Below are positions 35,831-47,533 of a DNA stretch of 64,000 bases, piece by piece. Positions within the stretch are counted from its first letter, which is position 1, and the number at the start of each line of letters is the position of its first letter. A program made the translations under genes and the position numbers. Below the pieces are notes generated by a model, which was not told the DNA's origin, made no database searches, and saw only the letters and a program-made list of their open reading frames with translations. Location of the stretch: assembly GCA_019775845.1 (NCBI GenBank), contig JADQAV010000007.1, positions 186,390-250,389 on the forward strand, in the 5' to 3' direction. The stretch is from Myrmaecium sp. VS I D KN 1. Lineage: Eukaryota > Ascomycota > Dothideomycetes > Valsariales > Valsariaceae.

Positions 35831-38547
35831 TCACGAGGAGCCTCCACTTTGCGCCAGCATCTGACTCAATACCGTGAGATCCGTCCGCGCCAACGGGTTC
35901 CTCTCGAGAATGTCCCGCAGATTCAGCAAGCTCTTTTGGTCCGGGTTGGCCTGCAAGACCTGCATCGCAACGGGCGAGTTGACGAAGGGCCCGAGGATTT
36001 GTGTGGCCAAGGGAGTGATGGTGGGTGGCGACGCTTTGCCGGGTAGGCCCGTGGGTGGCAGCGAAGGCGGCGGCGGTGCTGAAACTACCGGCCCGGTGGA
36101 ATAGGGACTGCCGTAGGGGTTCGGGGGCAGGGTGCCTCCGTATCCGTGCGTGATCGGGGAGAAGCCGACGGGAGCAGGCGTGGTGCCGCTCATAAGAGTG
36201 TCCGAGTTCGTATGGTGCGCGGGCGTGGCTATGGATGGTGCTTGGCTATCGAGAGACTGCTGTGGGGTAACATCGGCGGATTGCGGCGGGGAACGGGTTC
36301 GTGTCGCGATGGTGATGAGCAGGGTGTTGTCAGATCGCTGTGACTCGACACTATGTTCCTCCAGAAGCTCGATGAACGGCGGCAGGCCCCCTTCGCCAGC
36401 GACGAGGGGAATAATGTAGAGGTCTCGTACGGCCGGATGTGTGTAGTTACCGACCACGCCCCACCGTTGTCGCTGATGGAAATAATCAAAGATCCTGTTC
36501 AGCTCGTCTCGGTTGGCAGAATCAATCGGAGTAAGGGCCAGGACGGCTACGTCTGTGGTGGTACTACCGCGGAAGTGCGAGATATAGCCATTCGCCTTGA
36601 CGGCGTCGATCCGGCCTTTGATCTCGAGGGTGCTTGGGATGATGGCGGACCATGGATAGACAAGACCAACGTCACCGCCGCCCACGAAGCGGGCTACCGC
36701 ACTGAACTGGCCGACGCCCTCCATCCTAACCGAGCCGTGCCATGAAATCGATGCGTCCTTGGTGAAGTCCGGCACGTAATCCGGATCCTCGTCTTTGAGT
36801 AAACGATCGATGTCGGCATCATCGGGAAGAGGTTGCGCAGACGGTGGTCCGGTCATCGAACTCTGTCTCCGGGAGCCATGCGCAGGCACGCGTTGGCTAT
36901 TGTCCGGAGAATGCACACTTGACCACACCTGCTGAATATTGAAAGCGGATGATTTTCTCTCATTAGAGGCAGATGAAGTCGAGGTGTCAACCGTCAAAGG
37001 CTGCCTTCCAACATCTTCAGGCAATTCAACTTGCCTGGGGCTCCCGCCCTCCGGCAGAGGCTCTGGCAGTGCATCATCCACGACCTCGCTTTCATGACGG
37101 CGCACAATCCCCCTTGGGATGGCAGCCTCATCGACTATGACATGCCCATCATGGTCAATGAGTTCGTCGCCTTTGTGAGTCTTGCGGATGCGCGGGCCCT
37201 CATCATGAACAAGCACGGCCTGCTTGTCATTCTCTTCTCGCAGAGCAGCGTACTGCCGTTGCTTCTCCTCACTGGCCATCTCCTCGGCGGACATCATGGT
37301 CAGGGCATCTGGCGTGAGTGAAGCAGATACGAGCTGGTATAGAAGAGCAGGGTTGTTCTTCAAGTTGAACCTAATAGAATTGAACTTTTGGAAGTAAGGA
37401 GACTCCTTCCCGGAGAAAGTTCCATGGTTTTTGACGAGAGCATGGTCAATGGCCATGGCAAGGCGAATGCAAAGAGAATCGGCCGTATCACCATCTGGTA
37501 TCCGCACCCTTCCTTGTCTAGCCGCTTCCCGTGTTAGCCCTGCCATGTCCTTGAACAGGGACTCTGTCAATTTGCGCCTATCGCTGGGAAGTTGACTAGG
37601 GTTATCTGCAATCTGACCTGCCTGGTCGGATTTACGCCTCTTCGCGTTGGCAGGTTGTCCCTCGTGGTGCGAATTTGTGCGTCGTTTCTTCCCAGCCGCA
37701 TAATGCGCGGCCGAAGACTGATCTTGGTGATCTTCGCTCGGTTCCTTGAATCACAACAGTCAGAAAGATGCGATACGTCGGCACTAGCAGGGCCTCTTAC
37801 CTGGATGTGGCCATTGCTTACGTCTGCAGGCATGCCTTGCGCACCCTGTCCGAGATCTTGGGATGAAGAAGGGAGTTGAGGCTTTGGTGTACTTGCATCT
37901 TCGCTTTTGACGGACCGTATCTCGCTCTGCCGCATAGCCTGCCTTGCCTTCGCCTTACCTTTCTTCCCCTTCCTCTTCTTGGAGAAGAAATCCTCGATCC
38001 ATTTTACCCATGGCTGCTCTCCCCTCTCCATTGCAGCCAGCAGAGCCTGGTGGTCCGCCGGCTTGCATTTCTCGCATAAGTATGTCCTGTCATCCCACTG
38101 TTTTCCTTCCTCCAGGCCTAAGCAGATGATGTGCTGCCAAGCTTCACACTGATCGCAGCAAATCATCTGACGTTCGCCGTCATCTTCTTGCACACCGCAG
38201 ACACAACGTATAACGGCGTCATCATCCTCGTCTGCCCCCTCCTCTTCGGGCTCTACGCTTCTCGCAGCGGCGCCCCTCGAGCCTCCCTTCTTCTTCGGCT
38301 CGGCTTTCTGCCGTTTGGAAGCTGGTGGCGCGTCCGGAAGGTCGCGGTCTTTCGTATGCTGGCCTTTGGTCGCTCGACCGGAACGTCGCGGTTCGTCTGC
38401 GGACGTGGATTAGCGCCTGGGACATTGCTTATACATGAACACATCGAGCCCGTCACGCTGTAGGACCGCCGCAATTGCGGCGTGCTTCTCGCGCGGGCTG
38501 AGAAGTGGGTGGTATATAACAGTAACAGCACGTTGCTTACCGGCCAT
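35831..38547 (-). CDS. BYE1: Transcription factor Bye1: PHD, TFIIS-central and SPOC domains
   Basis: Three exons: 38547-38541 (only 7 nt), 38396-37801 and 37744-35831 (838 aa). The tiny first exon gives M-A-G|, and splicing to 38396 yields MADEPRRSGRATKGQHTK, the usual fungal Bye1 start. The PHD finger spans about 67-115 (CVCGVQEDDGERQMICCDQC, then WQHIICLGL and YLCEKC). The TFIIS central domain covers about 255-370 (RRKLTESLFKDMAGLTREAA, YFQKFNSIRFNLKNNP). The SPOC domain covers about 530-690 (ISWHGSVRMEGVGQFSAVA, RWGVVGNYTHP). In yeast Bye1 binds RNA polymerase II and H3K4me3 nucleosomes early in elongation. The C-terminal ~120 residues are Pro/Gly-rich. The gene is divergent from the next gene. 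Confidence 0.95.
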
Positions 38548-39522
38548 TTTGCGCAACACGACAGTCAAGGTCACAATAGGGCGGCGAAAGAAGACAGTTA
38601 TCAGGGCGATGGCTCTGTCTTGCGCTCTCTCAATAGAACAGTAAACTCAGAAACTCTCTCTCCGTCTCTCTACTAAGTACGGTTGGAATAACGAGAACGA
38701 ACGGGCGCAATCAGCATGCGCGCACGTCTAGAGAACAAATCGCCAGATGCAATAGCGACTATCTTGCCCGATAGTCCTTGACCAGCGCGGAGTGAGGTGT
38801 GTCAAGAGGAATGACGGAAGCCAGAGCGAAAGCTGGCGACGCGAATAGCAGGATAGCGAGTCACGCGACGAGCTATCGGAAAGACGTCAAGGACGATGAC
38901 GCCGGCAGCACTGCGCGTTGAATAAGGGCGCTTGAGTGAGATGTTCTCAGAATGCGCACACTGGGAGATGGTGGTGGCGGTGGAAGAGGTCGTATAGGAT
39001 GAGGATGATGGTGTTGATGGTGAAGGTTGAGAGCGTGGCGGGCGCGCGCAAATCAAAGCGGAGAGCGGTGCGGAGATTTCCAGTGAGCTTGAGGTCCGGT
39101 AGGAGTACCTAGGCCAAATTCGATCGTTGCGTAAGGAAATAGCGCAGGAGCTTTGAAGCCCGGCACGTGACTGTTCTGTTCTTCACTTACCGTAAGCCGC
39201 CATGTAATTTTACATAACAGCGATTGTTTCACTGTGTCATTATGAAAACCCAAGCATGATTACGTAATTGGCTCCTCTACCCGGGGGTTGGGCTCTTCGG
39301 GATGTCGGGGAAAGATCCGACGGTCGCTCGCAGTACTTTGGATGGGAAGGACCAAGCCTGGACCCATGGACTAGCACACCGTACATGTCTTACATACTAC
39401 TCTGGAACGCAGGTATATCTATCGAAGAACACTCCATGATTGTTTAGCTTCATCACACTTCCTTTCTCACGCAGAGCCGTATACCTCGGTCTTCCATTCC
39501 ATTACAACCGGGAGCGAACATC
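38548..39522. other. Divergent promoter region, no gene seen
   Basis: Nearly 1 kb between BYE1 and the small coiled-coil gene. It contains one TACCTAG word near 39104 and no supported reading frame. Confidence 0.5.
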
Positions 39523-40320
39523 ATGGCGGACGTTCGTGCTTTGCTCCGTCAGGAACGTGCCGCACGCCAAACGAAGACACCGTCAACGTCAAATGCAACA
39601 GTAACAGCGCAACCAACCCCGTCCGCGCGAAAGAGAAAGGCGTCGGCGGGGGAAGAGGAGACGATAAAGAAGTTGAGGACGGAAACCGGGTCGCAGTCCA
39701 CACGCGTACATTTCGACGACGGAAGCGAGACGTATCAGACCCATACACAAGGAGATGAAACTGCTTTGGGGGAGGCGTCGACGCAGAGCGCTGGGACATC
39801 GAAATCACCATCCTTAGACGCCGCCGTCCAGTCCAACGAGCCTTCAAACCCCGCTCTAGATGAGGAATGGGAGCGTTTCCAACGCGAGATCGCCGAGCAG
39901 GCGGAGGCTCCCGTCCCTTCTGCCCTCGACAGCGTCCCGACGATCGCAGCTGCGCCCATTTCAGCAGCCGAACTTGCCGCGCAGGCACGCGAGGAGCAGA
40001 GCGCCACCCAGCGTACCCGGCGCGATTACGAGCTGGAGGAGGAAAGAGAGGACGCTGCGCGACACTTGGAGGAGGAGTTTGAGGAAATGGAGAGCCTCGA
40101 GCTGCGGGTCAAGAAGATGAGGGAGAAGCGCGAGGCGCTGAAGGCGCTTCGAGAACAGCAGCAGCAGCAACAGCAGCAGAGGGCTAAACCTACGGCTGTC
40201 ACAGCAGAGCCTGTGGCAACCGCGGTGGCTTCCAATCAGGGGAGCGAGGATGACGATGATGATGACGATGATGATGCAGACTTTGATGAGTGGGACAACT
40301 GGAGTTTTCGACCGGCTTGA
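39523..40320 (+). CDS. Small acidic coiled-coil protein, possibly related to ZNF830/CCDC16
   Basis: A single exon of 265 aa. It starts MADVRALLRQERAARQTK, is followed by a basic KRKA segment and an acidic, disordered stretch, then a strong charged coiled coil at about 145-225 (YELEEEREDAARHLEEEFEE, LRVKKMREKREALKALREQ). A run of eight Gln comes next, and the protein ends with a run of Asp and WDNWSFRPA. The N terminus and overall layout recall fungal relatives of ZNF830/CCDC16, a spliceosome-associated family. Those normally carry one C2H2-type finger just after the first helix, and no Cys pair exists here. So it is either a finger-less relative or an unrelated coiled-coil protein. The 3' end faces the transporter-like gene. 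Confidence 0.75.
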   Translation: MADVRALLRQERAARQTKTPSTSNATVTAQPTPSARKRKASAGEEETIKKLRTETGSQSTRVHFDDGSETYQTHTQGDETALGEASTQSAGTSKSPSLDAAVQSNEPSNPALDEEWERFQREIAEQAEAPVPSALDSVPTIAAAPISAAELAAQAREEQSATQRTRRDYELEEEREDAARHLEEEFEEMESLELRVKKMREKREALKALREQQQQQQQQRAKPTAVTAEPVATAVASNQGSEDDDDDDDDDADFDEWDNWSFRPA

Positions 40321-40914
40321 CCACGCTCAGAAGCGATCTCACAGAATGTCCGGCGCGGCGGAATGTCGTTCCAAAAGCATCCATAGCGGAAAGACTACCG
40401 AGTCGTTCACTATCTCTGTCTAGTGTTGGGATATACATGGTGCGTTCACGGAAACACACATCATCCGGCCGGACTCGTCGATGCGCTCGTTTCGGTACTA
40501 GGACATGGAAGTGATTGAAGCTGGAGCATTCGGCCTGAGTCTACATCCAGTCCGTAGAGCTCATCGCCTACACCTTCTTCACCCGTCCAACCGGATCCGG
40601 CATCGCACAGAACTCTGCTGGGCTCTCCGACACTACACGGGCATACCCGAACAGTGTAGTCCAGACGGCAGCCATGTCACGCGTGTACGCTTGGGCAAAT
40701 TGAGCATGTATCTTACCAGGAGTAGATAGATGCCTCCTCACTGGAGATTATTCCTTTTAAATCAGACAAATCAAAGCGGATATAGTACATAGATGCTCTT
40801 CCGTCTTTCCCTCGCTCTCCCGCCTTAGCAAACGCCCCGACGCAACGCTAAAATAATGCGACATCGCCAGACTCGGGCTCATTCCAGGACCCTCAAGGCG
40901 GAAACAAACGGTGG
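40321..40914. other. Convergent spacer, no gene seen
   Basis: A 594-bp spacer between the stop codons of the coiled-coil gene and the transporter-like gene. I see nothing else in it. Confidence 0.5.
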
Positions 40915-42720
40915 TCATCTGCCTTCGAGTCGTAACCGGTTTAGAATCCGCCCTTCCTCCCTCCGCGTGACCAAGAACCAGAAGCTGCTGATCCAACAGA
41001 GAACGATGCCAACCCAACTGTGAACGGGCATCTTGAAATGGCTGAGCATCACAAGTTGCAAGGCTGCCCTGGGGATCCCAATGAAAGTGACCGTGAGCGG
41101 GCTGGTAGCCTTGGTCAAGAGCAGGGTGGAGATGAACACGGCCCAGCTGCCGATGCCTCCACACAAGGTCAAGAACCAGAAAAACGGGACGTCCAGGAAA
41201 TAGCAGTTCCGAAGGATGTTCCCGACTTCGCCTGAGAGCAGGACGATCGGGGTGAGGATCAGAATCGAAAGCAAAGAGGTATAATGCAAAGTGCGCCAGT
41301 ATGCCCGTGACTTCTCGCGTGACAGACCGGTGGGATCGGAGTCGCCAATAGTACTGGAAGGAAACCCGGTAAGGATATCTACCTGGGGCATGATGTCTGC
41401 TGCTAACGCTCGATACGTCCGCAGAAGCATGACGGGGTAGATCGCAACGAAGATCGATGAGAAGACGCCGGCGACAATCGACTCCCAAGTGACGCGTGCG
41501 TCCGGGCGAATGCTGGCCAGCAGGAGATTGAGCGTCGCAGTGAGGGATGAGGAAAGAGTGGATACGGAGTGGGTTTCACGCGTGATTATCGAAGTGAACA
41601 AGAGAGATAGGGGAACCACGCCTATACGGGCGAGAGTATACATGGGCAAAACCGCGTAGCTAGGAGATGTGGATTAGCAGGCTGCTTGTTGACCAAGGTC
41701 TGGTTCGTATGCCTTACGCGAAAGAGAGATTGCTTAGAACAACTTTGCCCACGTAGGCGACTGCCAATGGGAGGACTTGCCATGCGATCCGGCGATCGAA
41801 CTCGAACAGTCCTCCACCTGCAATCCCGCCTGTCCCACTAGATATCCATTGTGCGCAACGAGGAGCAAACCTTCCACGTCTTGGGCTCGCCTTCGAGGTG
41901 CTGCCTGGCATGCATGTAGACGGCGCAACGGCTGCGCCGAAACCAGCCCTACGCAATGGGCCAGCCAGGCCCCGAGACAAGGCTGCAGACCCCAGCAGCA
42001 GCAGATGTGTGATGACGAGCTGGATATACGTGGCGGTAAGTGGATACGGAAATTTATACACACCAGCTGCAGCACAAGATTAGCGTCTGGACATGGTCGA
42101 TACTTGCTAGAGAGAGCACAAGGTAGGTACGTACTCCATAGAATGAACCGGTTCATCAACAGCAGCCCGAAACCACATCCGCCGACCCAAAAGACCAACA
42201 AGCCCACATAGATCTGCCATCCCAACCACGTTCCGAAGAAGAAGTCGCCGAGGCCGCCCTCTCGAAACACGCTCCGGTACGGCCGGCCGCCGCTGGCGAT
42301 GTCGTTCGCAACGAGCGGCCGGATCGAGCTTGACAACTCGTACTCGTCATCTTCATCCTCGGACTGGCCGGAGCTCCTGGCACGGGGATAGGGGGACGAC
42401 GATCGCGAGAGGTCGATCAAAGGTACAGCTGTTCCGGGCGTGAGTTGGTCGGAGTAGCTGTTCTGCGAGCTGTGAGACATGCTGTTCCCGGGTGGGCTCA
42501 AGGAGGAGCGGGCAGCTGCCCACGGTTTGTTGCTATGATCAACAGCGCCGCCCTCGACGTCCTCGTCCGCGTAGTCGTCAATGTCGTCCAGGGACCCTTC
42601 CCGGCGACGCGAGGTGGACTGGGTGAAATTCTCCTCGGCAGCGCGAGCGACGTTGGCGAGGTAGTAGAAGGCGGGCTTGAAAAAAGCGTCGGATGTCTTC
42701 AAGGGGGCGGTGCGGTTCAT
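40915..42720 (-). CDS. Nucleotide-sugar-transporter-like membrane protein (DMT superfamily)
   Basis: Three exons: 42720-42135, 42066-41718 and 41659-40915 (559 aa). The first ~150 residues are cytosolic, Ser-rich and acidic. About ten hydrophobic segments follow: the first around IYVGLLVFWVGGCGFGLLL, then YPLTATYIQLVITHLLLL, RIAWQVLPLAVAYVGKVVL, YTLARIGVVPLSLLF and on to VHSWVGIVLCWISSFWFLV. The blocks VGKVVLSNLSFAY and TYIQLVI resemble SLC35/GDP-mannose-type transporters of the Golgi or ER, but the substrate cannot be read from sequence. The loop between segments 2 and 3 is read through without an intron, because the candidate sites there would give an intron of about 33 nt. A Gly-rich GGIAGGGLFEFD segment follows this loop. 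The C terminus is basic. Confidence 0.85.
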
Positions 42721-43272
42721 TTAGGCAAGCGGAGCATCCCGTCGCTGTGGGGAACACGTTCGACTCGGGTTTGCTTAAACTCGGGACTTTTTTTAGGCGC
42801 CGTGCAAAAGGCTGTGGAGTATGTACGGAAGGCGTCCTTCTCAGGGTCTCCCGTCTCGGCCGCGGGTACGGAGCTCCTTTAACTGCCACCCGAAGCCTCG
42901 GTGCATGACGTGTCAGGGGGATTGCACGTTAAATACCGGTACGCACGGTTGGCACCGTTGTTCGATTAGTCAGTTTATACTCTCTTTCAGATTTTCTCTC
43001 TAACTACGAGTACATATGTATGTATGGTATACGGACATATGTACAGTACATACTGTATCCATGTGAATTGTGAACAAAATCTTCGTGACCTGGGGATTTT
43101 TGATGGAGTGATATCAGTAAGTCATCAATAACACAGACATTCTTATCACCTCGATACATGCAGCAGCCTTCCCTCCGATCTGCTGCTGCTCTCGTCTTCA
43201 TATCTATGCCTCATCTCTCAGTCGCGATCCTCTCCTGCGTTCTCCGTGTGCTCCAATCTCATGTACACTCCA
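42721..43272. other. Spacer between KAP123 stop and transporter start
   Basis: A 552-bp promoter region for the transporter-like gene. GTATGTA/TACAGTACATAC words cluster at 43014-43062. No gene is seen. Confidence 0.5.
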
Positions 43273-46200
43273 TCACTGCTTTTGGAGATGGACAACAAGT
43301 TCCATCAGCTGAGCCCGGGTATCATCTTCCAGCTGATCCTCAGGAGGCCCGAGGACACTTTGGAAAACCGCCATAAGCTGCGGTGTGAGCTGACGCACAG
43401 TTTCGTTGTTGGCTTGGTCTGCGCGCATGACAGGATTAGCATACGAGAAGTAAAGAGTCGAAGAATGTCGAGGACTTACATAGCTGGATGATCATCCTAT
43501 AGACCGGTTTGTTCTCTTCGAAGTCCTCTCGGAGAGGCAGCAATTGCACAAGCCTGGGGAGAGCATCGGCAATCGGAACGTGGGCAGGATGTCTCGAGAT
43601 CATGCGGCTCACGCAACCCGCCGCATTGTCCAGGAGCCTAGCCTTGCCATGGTCATCAAGCAGAGGCTCCAGTTTCCCCAGGATGCTAGGGTACGCTTTC
43701 AAGATGTCTTGCTCGGCTGCGCTCTTCTCACACAGCAAGCCGATCGCATACGCTGCGTTGCTCTTCGTCTCCGGGTCTTCATCGGATAAGCGGTGGAGGA
43801 GTAGTTTCAAGAGTGACGAGGTGTAGGGCGTCACTGCCTCGCCCATATTTCCGATACAATCGGCAATACAGCCAACGGCATTGGATCGCTCGAAACCTTC
43901 CTGACTGCTGGCATACTTCATCACTGGCTTCTCGAAAATCTTCCAGATCTCTCCAAAAGAGGGACCGAGCGCAGCTGAAAGGCAAGTCAAGACATCCAGA
44001 GCGGTCTCAATCACAAGCCAGTCATACTCGGAGGACTCCAGCAAATCTTCGTCAACTTCATCCCCAAGATCTTGCTGGCAGGGATGACGCTTGGTGATGA
44101 TCGCGAGGATTTGGTTGACCACCTGCGTAAGTACAGGACCAGCTTCTGTAATCAGTATAGCCGGGCCGCAGAGCTTCAGAGTCGCAGCGAGGTCCTTGTT
44201 GATGTCGGTCACGGTGCCACTGTAATCAGATTAGCCAGGTACAAAGTTACCTCCTCGCGCTTTTGCAAGAAGGGATCTAGAACATGATCGCCTCAAATAA
44301 TCACTTACCGATCCATTTCCTCCTGCCACACAGCCAGGGTAGCAGTCATGACCAGGTTGCCAAGCTTGACAAGGTCATCGGTAGGTTGTACTTGGAGTGG
44401 AAGGCCAGGGACCCATCGAGCCATCCCATCATCTTCAGCAAGGCCCCACAAGCAGGCATACGCGCGCCAAAGAGTGGATATGGCGGACTTGCGGATGCCT
44501 TCGTAAGAATGCTCGACCATTCCGAGCACGATCTCAACAGACTGCTGAAGGTAAGGGAGGAAGTTTCGGCGAGTATGAGTCAGAATGTCGCCAATGACTT
44601 CAACCGCGATTTCCTTCTCCATTGCCACTGCAGTAACAGCTCCCACGTCATCCCATTCATCATCGTCATCGTCGTCCGCAGCAAGTTGGTCGATTGATGC
44701 ATCCTCATCGTCCGTCGCATCCGCAACCTTGACCTTCTTACCAGCAACAATGACCTCACTTCCGAGCAGGTCCTTAGCTTCAGCCCCAAGTGACACTTCA
44801 AGATCAGTCTCATCCTGTTGAAGGCACTCGTGAAGACCTCGAACGACTCCGTCAAGGTAATGAGCGAATTGCTCTTCGTAGACTTTCGACATCGTGCTCC
44901 ATAGAATGTAGCTGGTCTCCCGCAAACGAGGATGATCCAAATGAAGGGCTTCTTCGGACGCCTCCATCAGAGGGCGGACGTACGGCTGGAACGGCTGCGG
45001 GCCAACAGCGCCAGCGATCTTGCCCATGGAGTCGCAGACAACACCACGCAAATCAAGGTCATCCTGGCTGTCTTTGATGGAGACATACGGTCCCAAGGCC
45101 TGCATGGTATGCTCGAAGTATGGAAGAAAGGCGTCTTCAGAAGCAGCAGCGATGGAACCGACGGCAGCAACAGCGGCAACCTTGGTTTTGAAGTCCGGAT
45201 GCTCGAACAGCCTACTGAAACGGGGCACTAACTCGCCAACATAGTTCGCTGCGGCCTCTTTCTCGAGTCCCTCTATCAAAGAGTCAATAGCGTTGCAGCT
45301 GCCTCTGAGGATCTCTAGGTTCCGCTGGTTCTCGATATCTTGCGGGGCATTGAGAGCCAGATCAAAGTTCTTCACCAAAGCCGGTACCAATCTGGTGTGC
45401 TCTTGACCCATGTCTTCGGCCAAGTCATCCGCTAATCTTGCAACGCCATTGAGTGCCGCGGCTCGGACCTTTACGTCCGGATCCTCGAGTAGATGAAGAA
45501 CCATGGGAAGGATTTCCTGCAACTGGGTTGAGATAAAATCCGGTGCGCCTTCGACGCACATTCCGAGGGCCAGGATACCTGCCCTCCGATAGTCTGGATC
45601 CGGGTTTGCAACGTATGGTCCAATGGCTTTCAGCAGAGGCACAACAACCTGGCTCGGAGGTAAGCTAGCGGCGAGTATATCGAGCAGCCCGAGGGCCGAC
45701 CTTGCCGGGGTCACATCTTCTTCGTCACTTGACAGGTCACCTAGCTCGGTAACGATCTGCAAAGACTTAAGCGTGAGCTGTTCACCCATCTTCAATCCTT
45801 GCAGCTTAAGCTTTCTGTATCTGACGCACTGCATGAGGAAGGCGAGCGCCTGAGATCGATAATCGTCGTCTATGGACTGCTGAGACGCCAAATCGATCAT
45901 GAACTGGACCAGATCAGCAAAGTGCTTCTGGAGAAGCGCCGCTTCACAGCCTAGCAAGGTCTGAAACACTTCGAAAGCCTGCATGGCGTGACCGTCGTCA
46001 TCCCTGGATACAGCATCCTTCAAAACCTCGACCATGCTGGGTATGGTGTCCTGGAAAGTCCTGAGCGACGCTTCGTCTTCCGCGGGATCAAGCAGCATAG
46101 CAATGCGACTAAGAGCCAGCATGGTGTTGATCCTGACCTCACCGCTTTCCCTATCCTGAATGGTTTTGCTGAACAAGGCGAAAAGATTGCCTAGATTGTC

Positions 46201-46721
46201 GGCGAAAAGATCGCCCATGCTTTCCAAAAGCGTAAAGATGATATAGACGCCTACTTCGCGATGACGGGCGGACTGTTCTGTAGCAGCCTGCTGCAAAATT
46301 CCAGGCAGGTCAGCCCATTCGCCGTCTTCCAAGTCGATCTGCGCGATTGCCGAGATGACCCTGGCAGAGGAGTGGCGGACAAGGGTGCCCTCCTCATTCA
46401 GAACGGTTTGAAGCAGCTGGTTGCGCAATTGTGTCTTTTGTTCGGCCGGTACAGATGCCCAGTGTTTCGCGACAAGTTTCCGAGCCTCCACGGCAGCGAG
46501 CTGGCGGAGCTGGGGCGATTGATGGGAGGTGAGGATATGGAGAAGTGCTACCAAGGCTGCCGGAGAAACATAGTAATTCTTGTTCAACGTAGCCGTGGCT
46601 GTCTTTACGCGCTCGGTATCGGCTAGACTTGGTTAGGGAGAAGCAAAGAAGGCAAAGGGAGGGACAGGGACGTACGCTGAAGCAGAGCTTCAAGCAGCTC
46701 CACGAACTGCTGCTCGTCCAT
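43273..46721 (-). CDS. KAP123: Karyopherin beta Kap123 / importin-4
   Basis: Four exons: 46721-46676 (15 codons plus one base), 46622-44309, 44219-43480 and 43418-43273 (1081 aa). The product is built of HEAT repeats throughout. The N-terminal MDEQQFVELLEALLQ joins to PDTERVKTATATLNKNYYVS, the importin-beta N-terminal region, then QLRQLAAVEARKLVAKHW. An acidic loop (AADDDDDDEWDDVG) sits at about residue 645, as in Kap123. Kap123 carries ribosomal proteins, histones H3/H4 and other basic cargo into the nucleus with Ran. The ATG at 46721 is preferred because it gives the conserved start. All three introns are GT-AG (53-89 bp, the middle one longest). Confidence 0.96.
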
Positions 46722-47533
46722 CTCGAGGACCGGCAAAGGAAGGGTTGACACCCTATGTAATGTATAGATACGCTTGTGAGTCGTCAAAATCCACGAGAAC
46801 AAGGACGATCGGGCTATAGAGCAGGCAAAATGCGTAAGGAGGCCTCGAGTCACAGCAAGAAACAGTCTGAGGGTGGTGGGGTTGGCGATCCAAAATTTTA
46901 TGAGGAGGCAATTGCCGAGATTCCAAGGCTGCAGGGTCCAGGTGTCCAAGGGAATGCGAGGGTCCCGTGGGTCCCGTCGGTTCGTTTGGCGAGGCTGCCA
47001 ATATACAGGGCATACGAAGAAATATAAATACCTACATTATCCGCATCTATTCCCGGACCGCAGATTCAACTTCATGATGCACGACACGCACTCGGGCGGC
47101 AAGGCCACTAATATCGAATCATTATCAACTTCAGCCATATAGATGCCATGAGCGGACACGCTCATAGAGAAGCAAATGTAGGAGAACCTCAGATTTTTCA
47201 CACCCCCGTATTTCCACTTCCACTAAAGTACATCGGTTGGTAAATGTATATTTACTAACCTTGGGTGAGGAAAGCGCCATCTAATCGATTATCCCTTTCC
47301 GTTCACTGCTTCGGAATGACCAGTGTATGGTCGCTTAGTGCAGAGCCGCTGTGCTGCACAGCAGTTCTAGCATACGTCGTAAGATGCCATGCGCCCATCA
47401 CCCTCAGATATATCCGCTGCCACCTATGCCTCCACGTGCCAACGTTTCATACGCATCCATTACTACCACTACGGTGAGCTCTGGGAATCCTGAGAAAACC
47501 CGCCGATTGAGGCTTAGGGGGCTTGCCCCACTC
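46722..47533. other. KAP123 promoter region and 3' flank of the DUF2433-type gene
   Basis: An 812-bp spacer without a supported gene. I see no strong motif or repeat in it. Confidence 0.5.

Noticed and set aside
41850-41890. Possible intron inside the transporter-like second exon
   Set aside because: The only sites that keep frame give an intron of about 33 nt, too short. Read-through gives the conserved GGIAGGGLFEFD context.
41734-42134. Read-through of the transporter exon 1 into a longer frame to 41734
   Set aside because: It ignores a clear gtacgt donor and gtgctgcag acceptor. The spliced frame restores the transmembrane segments.
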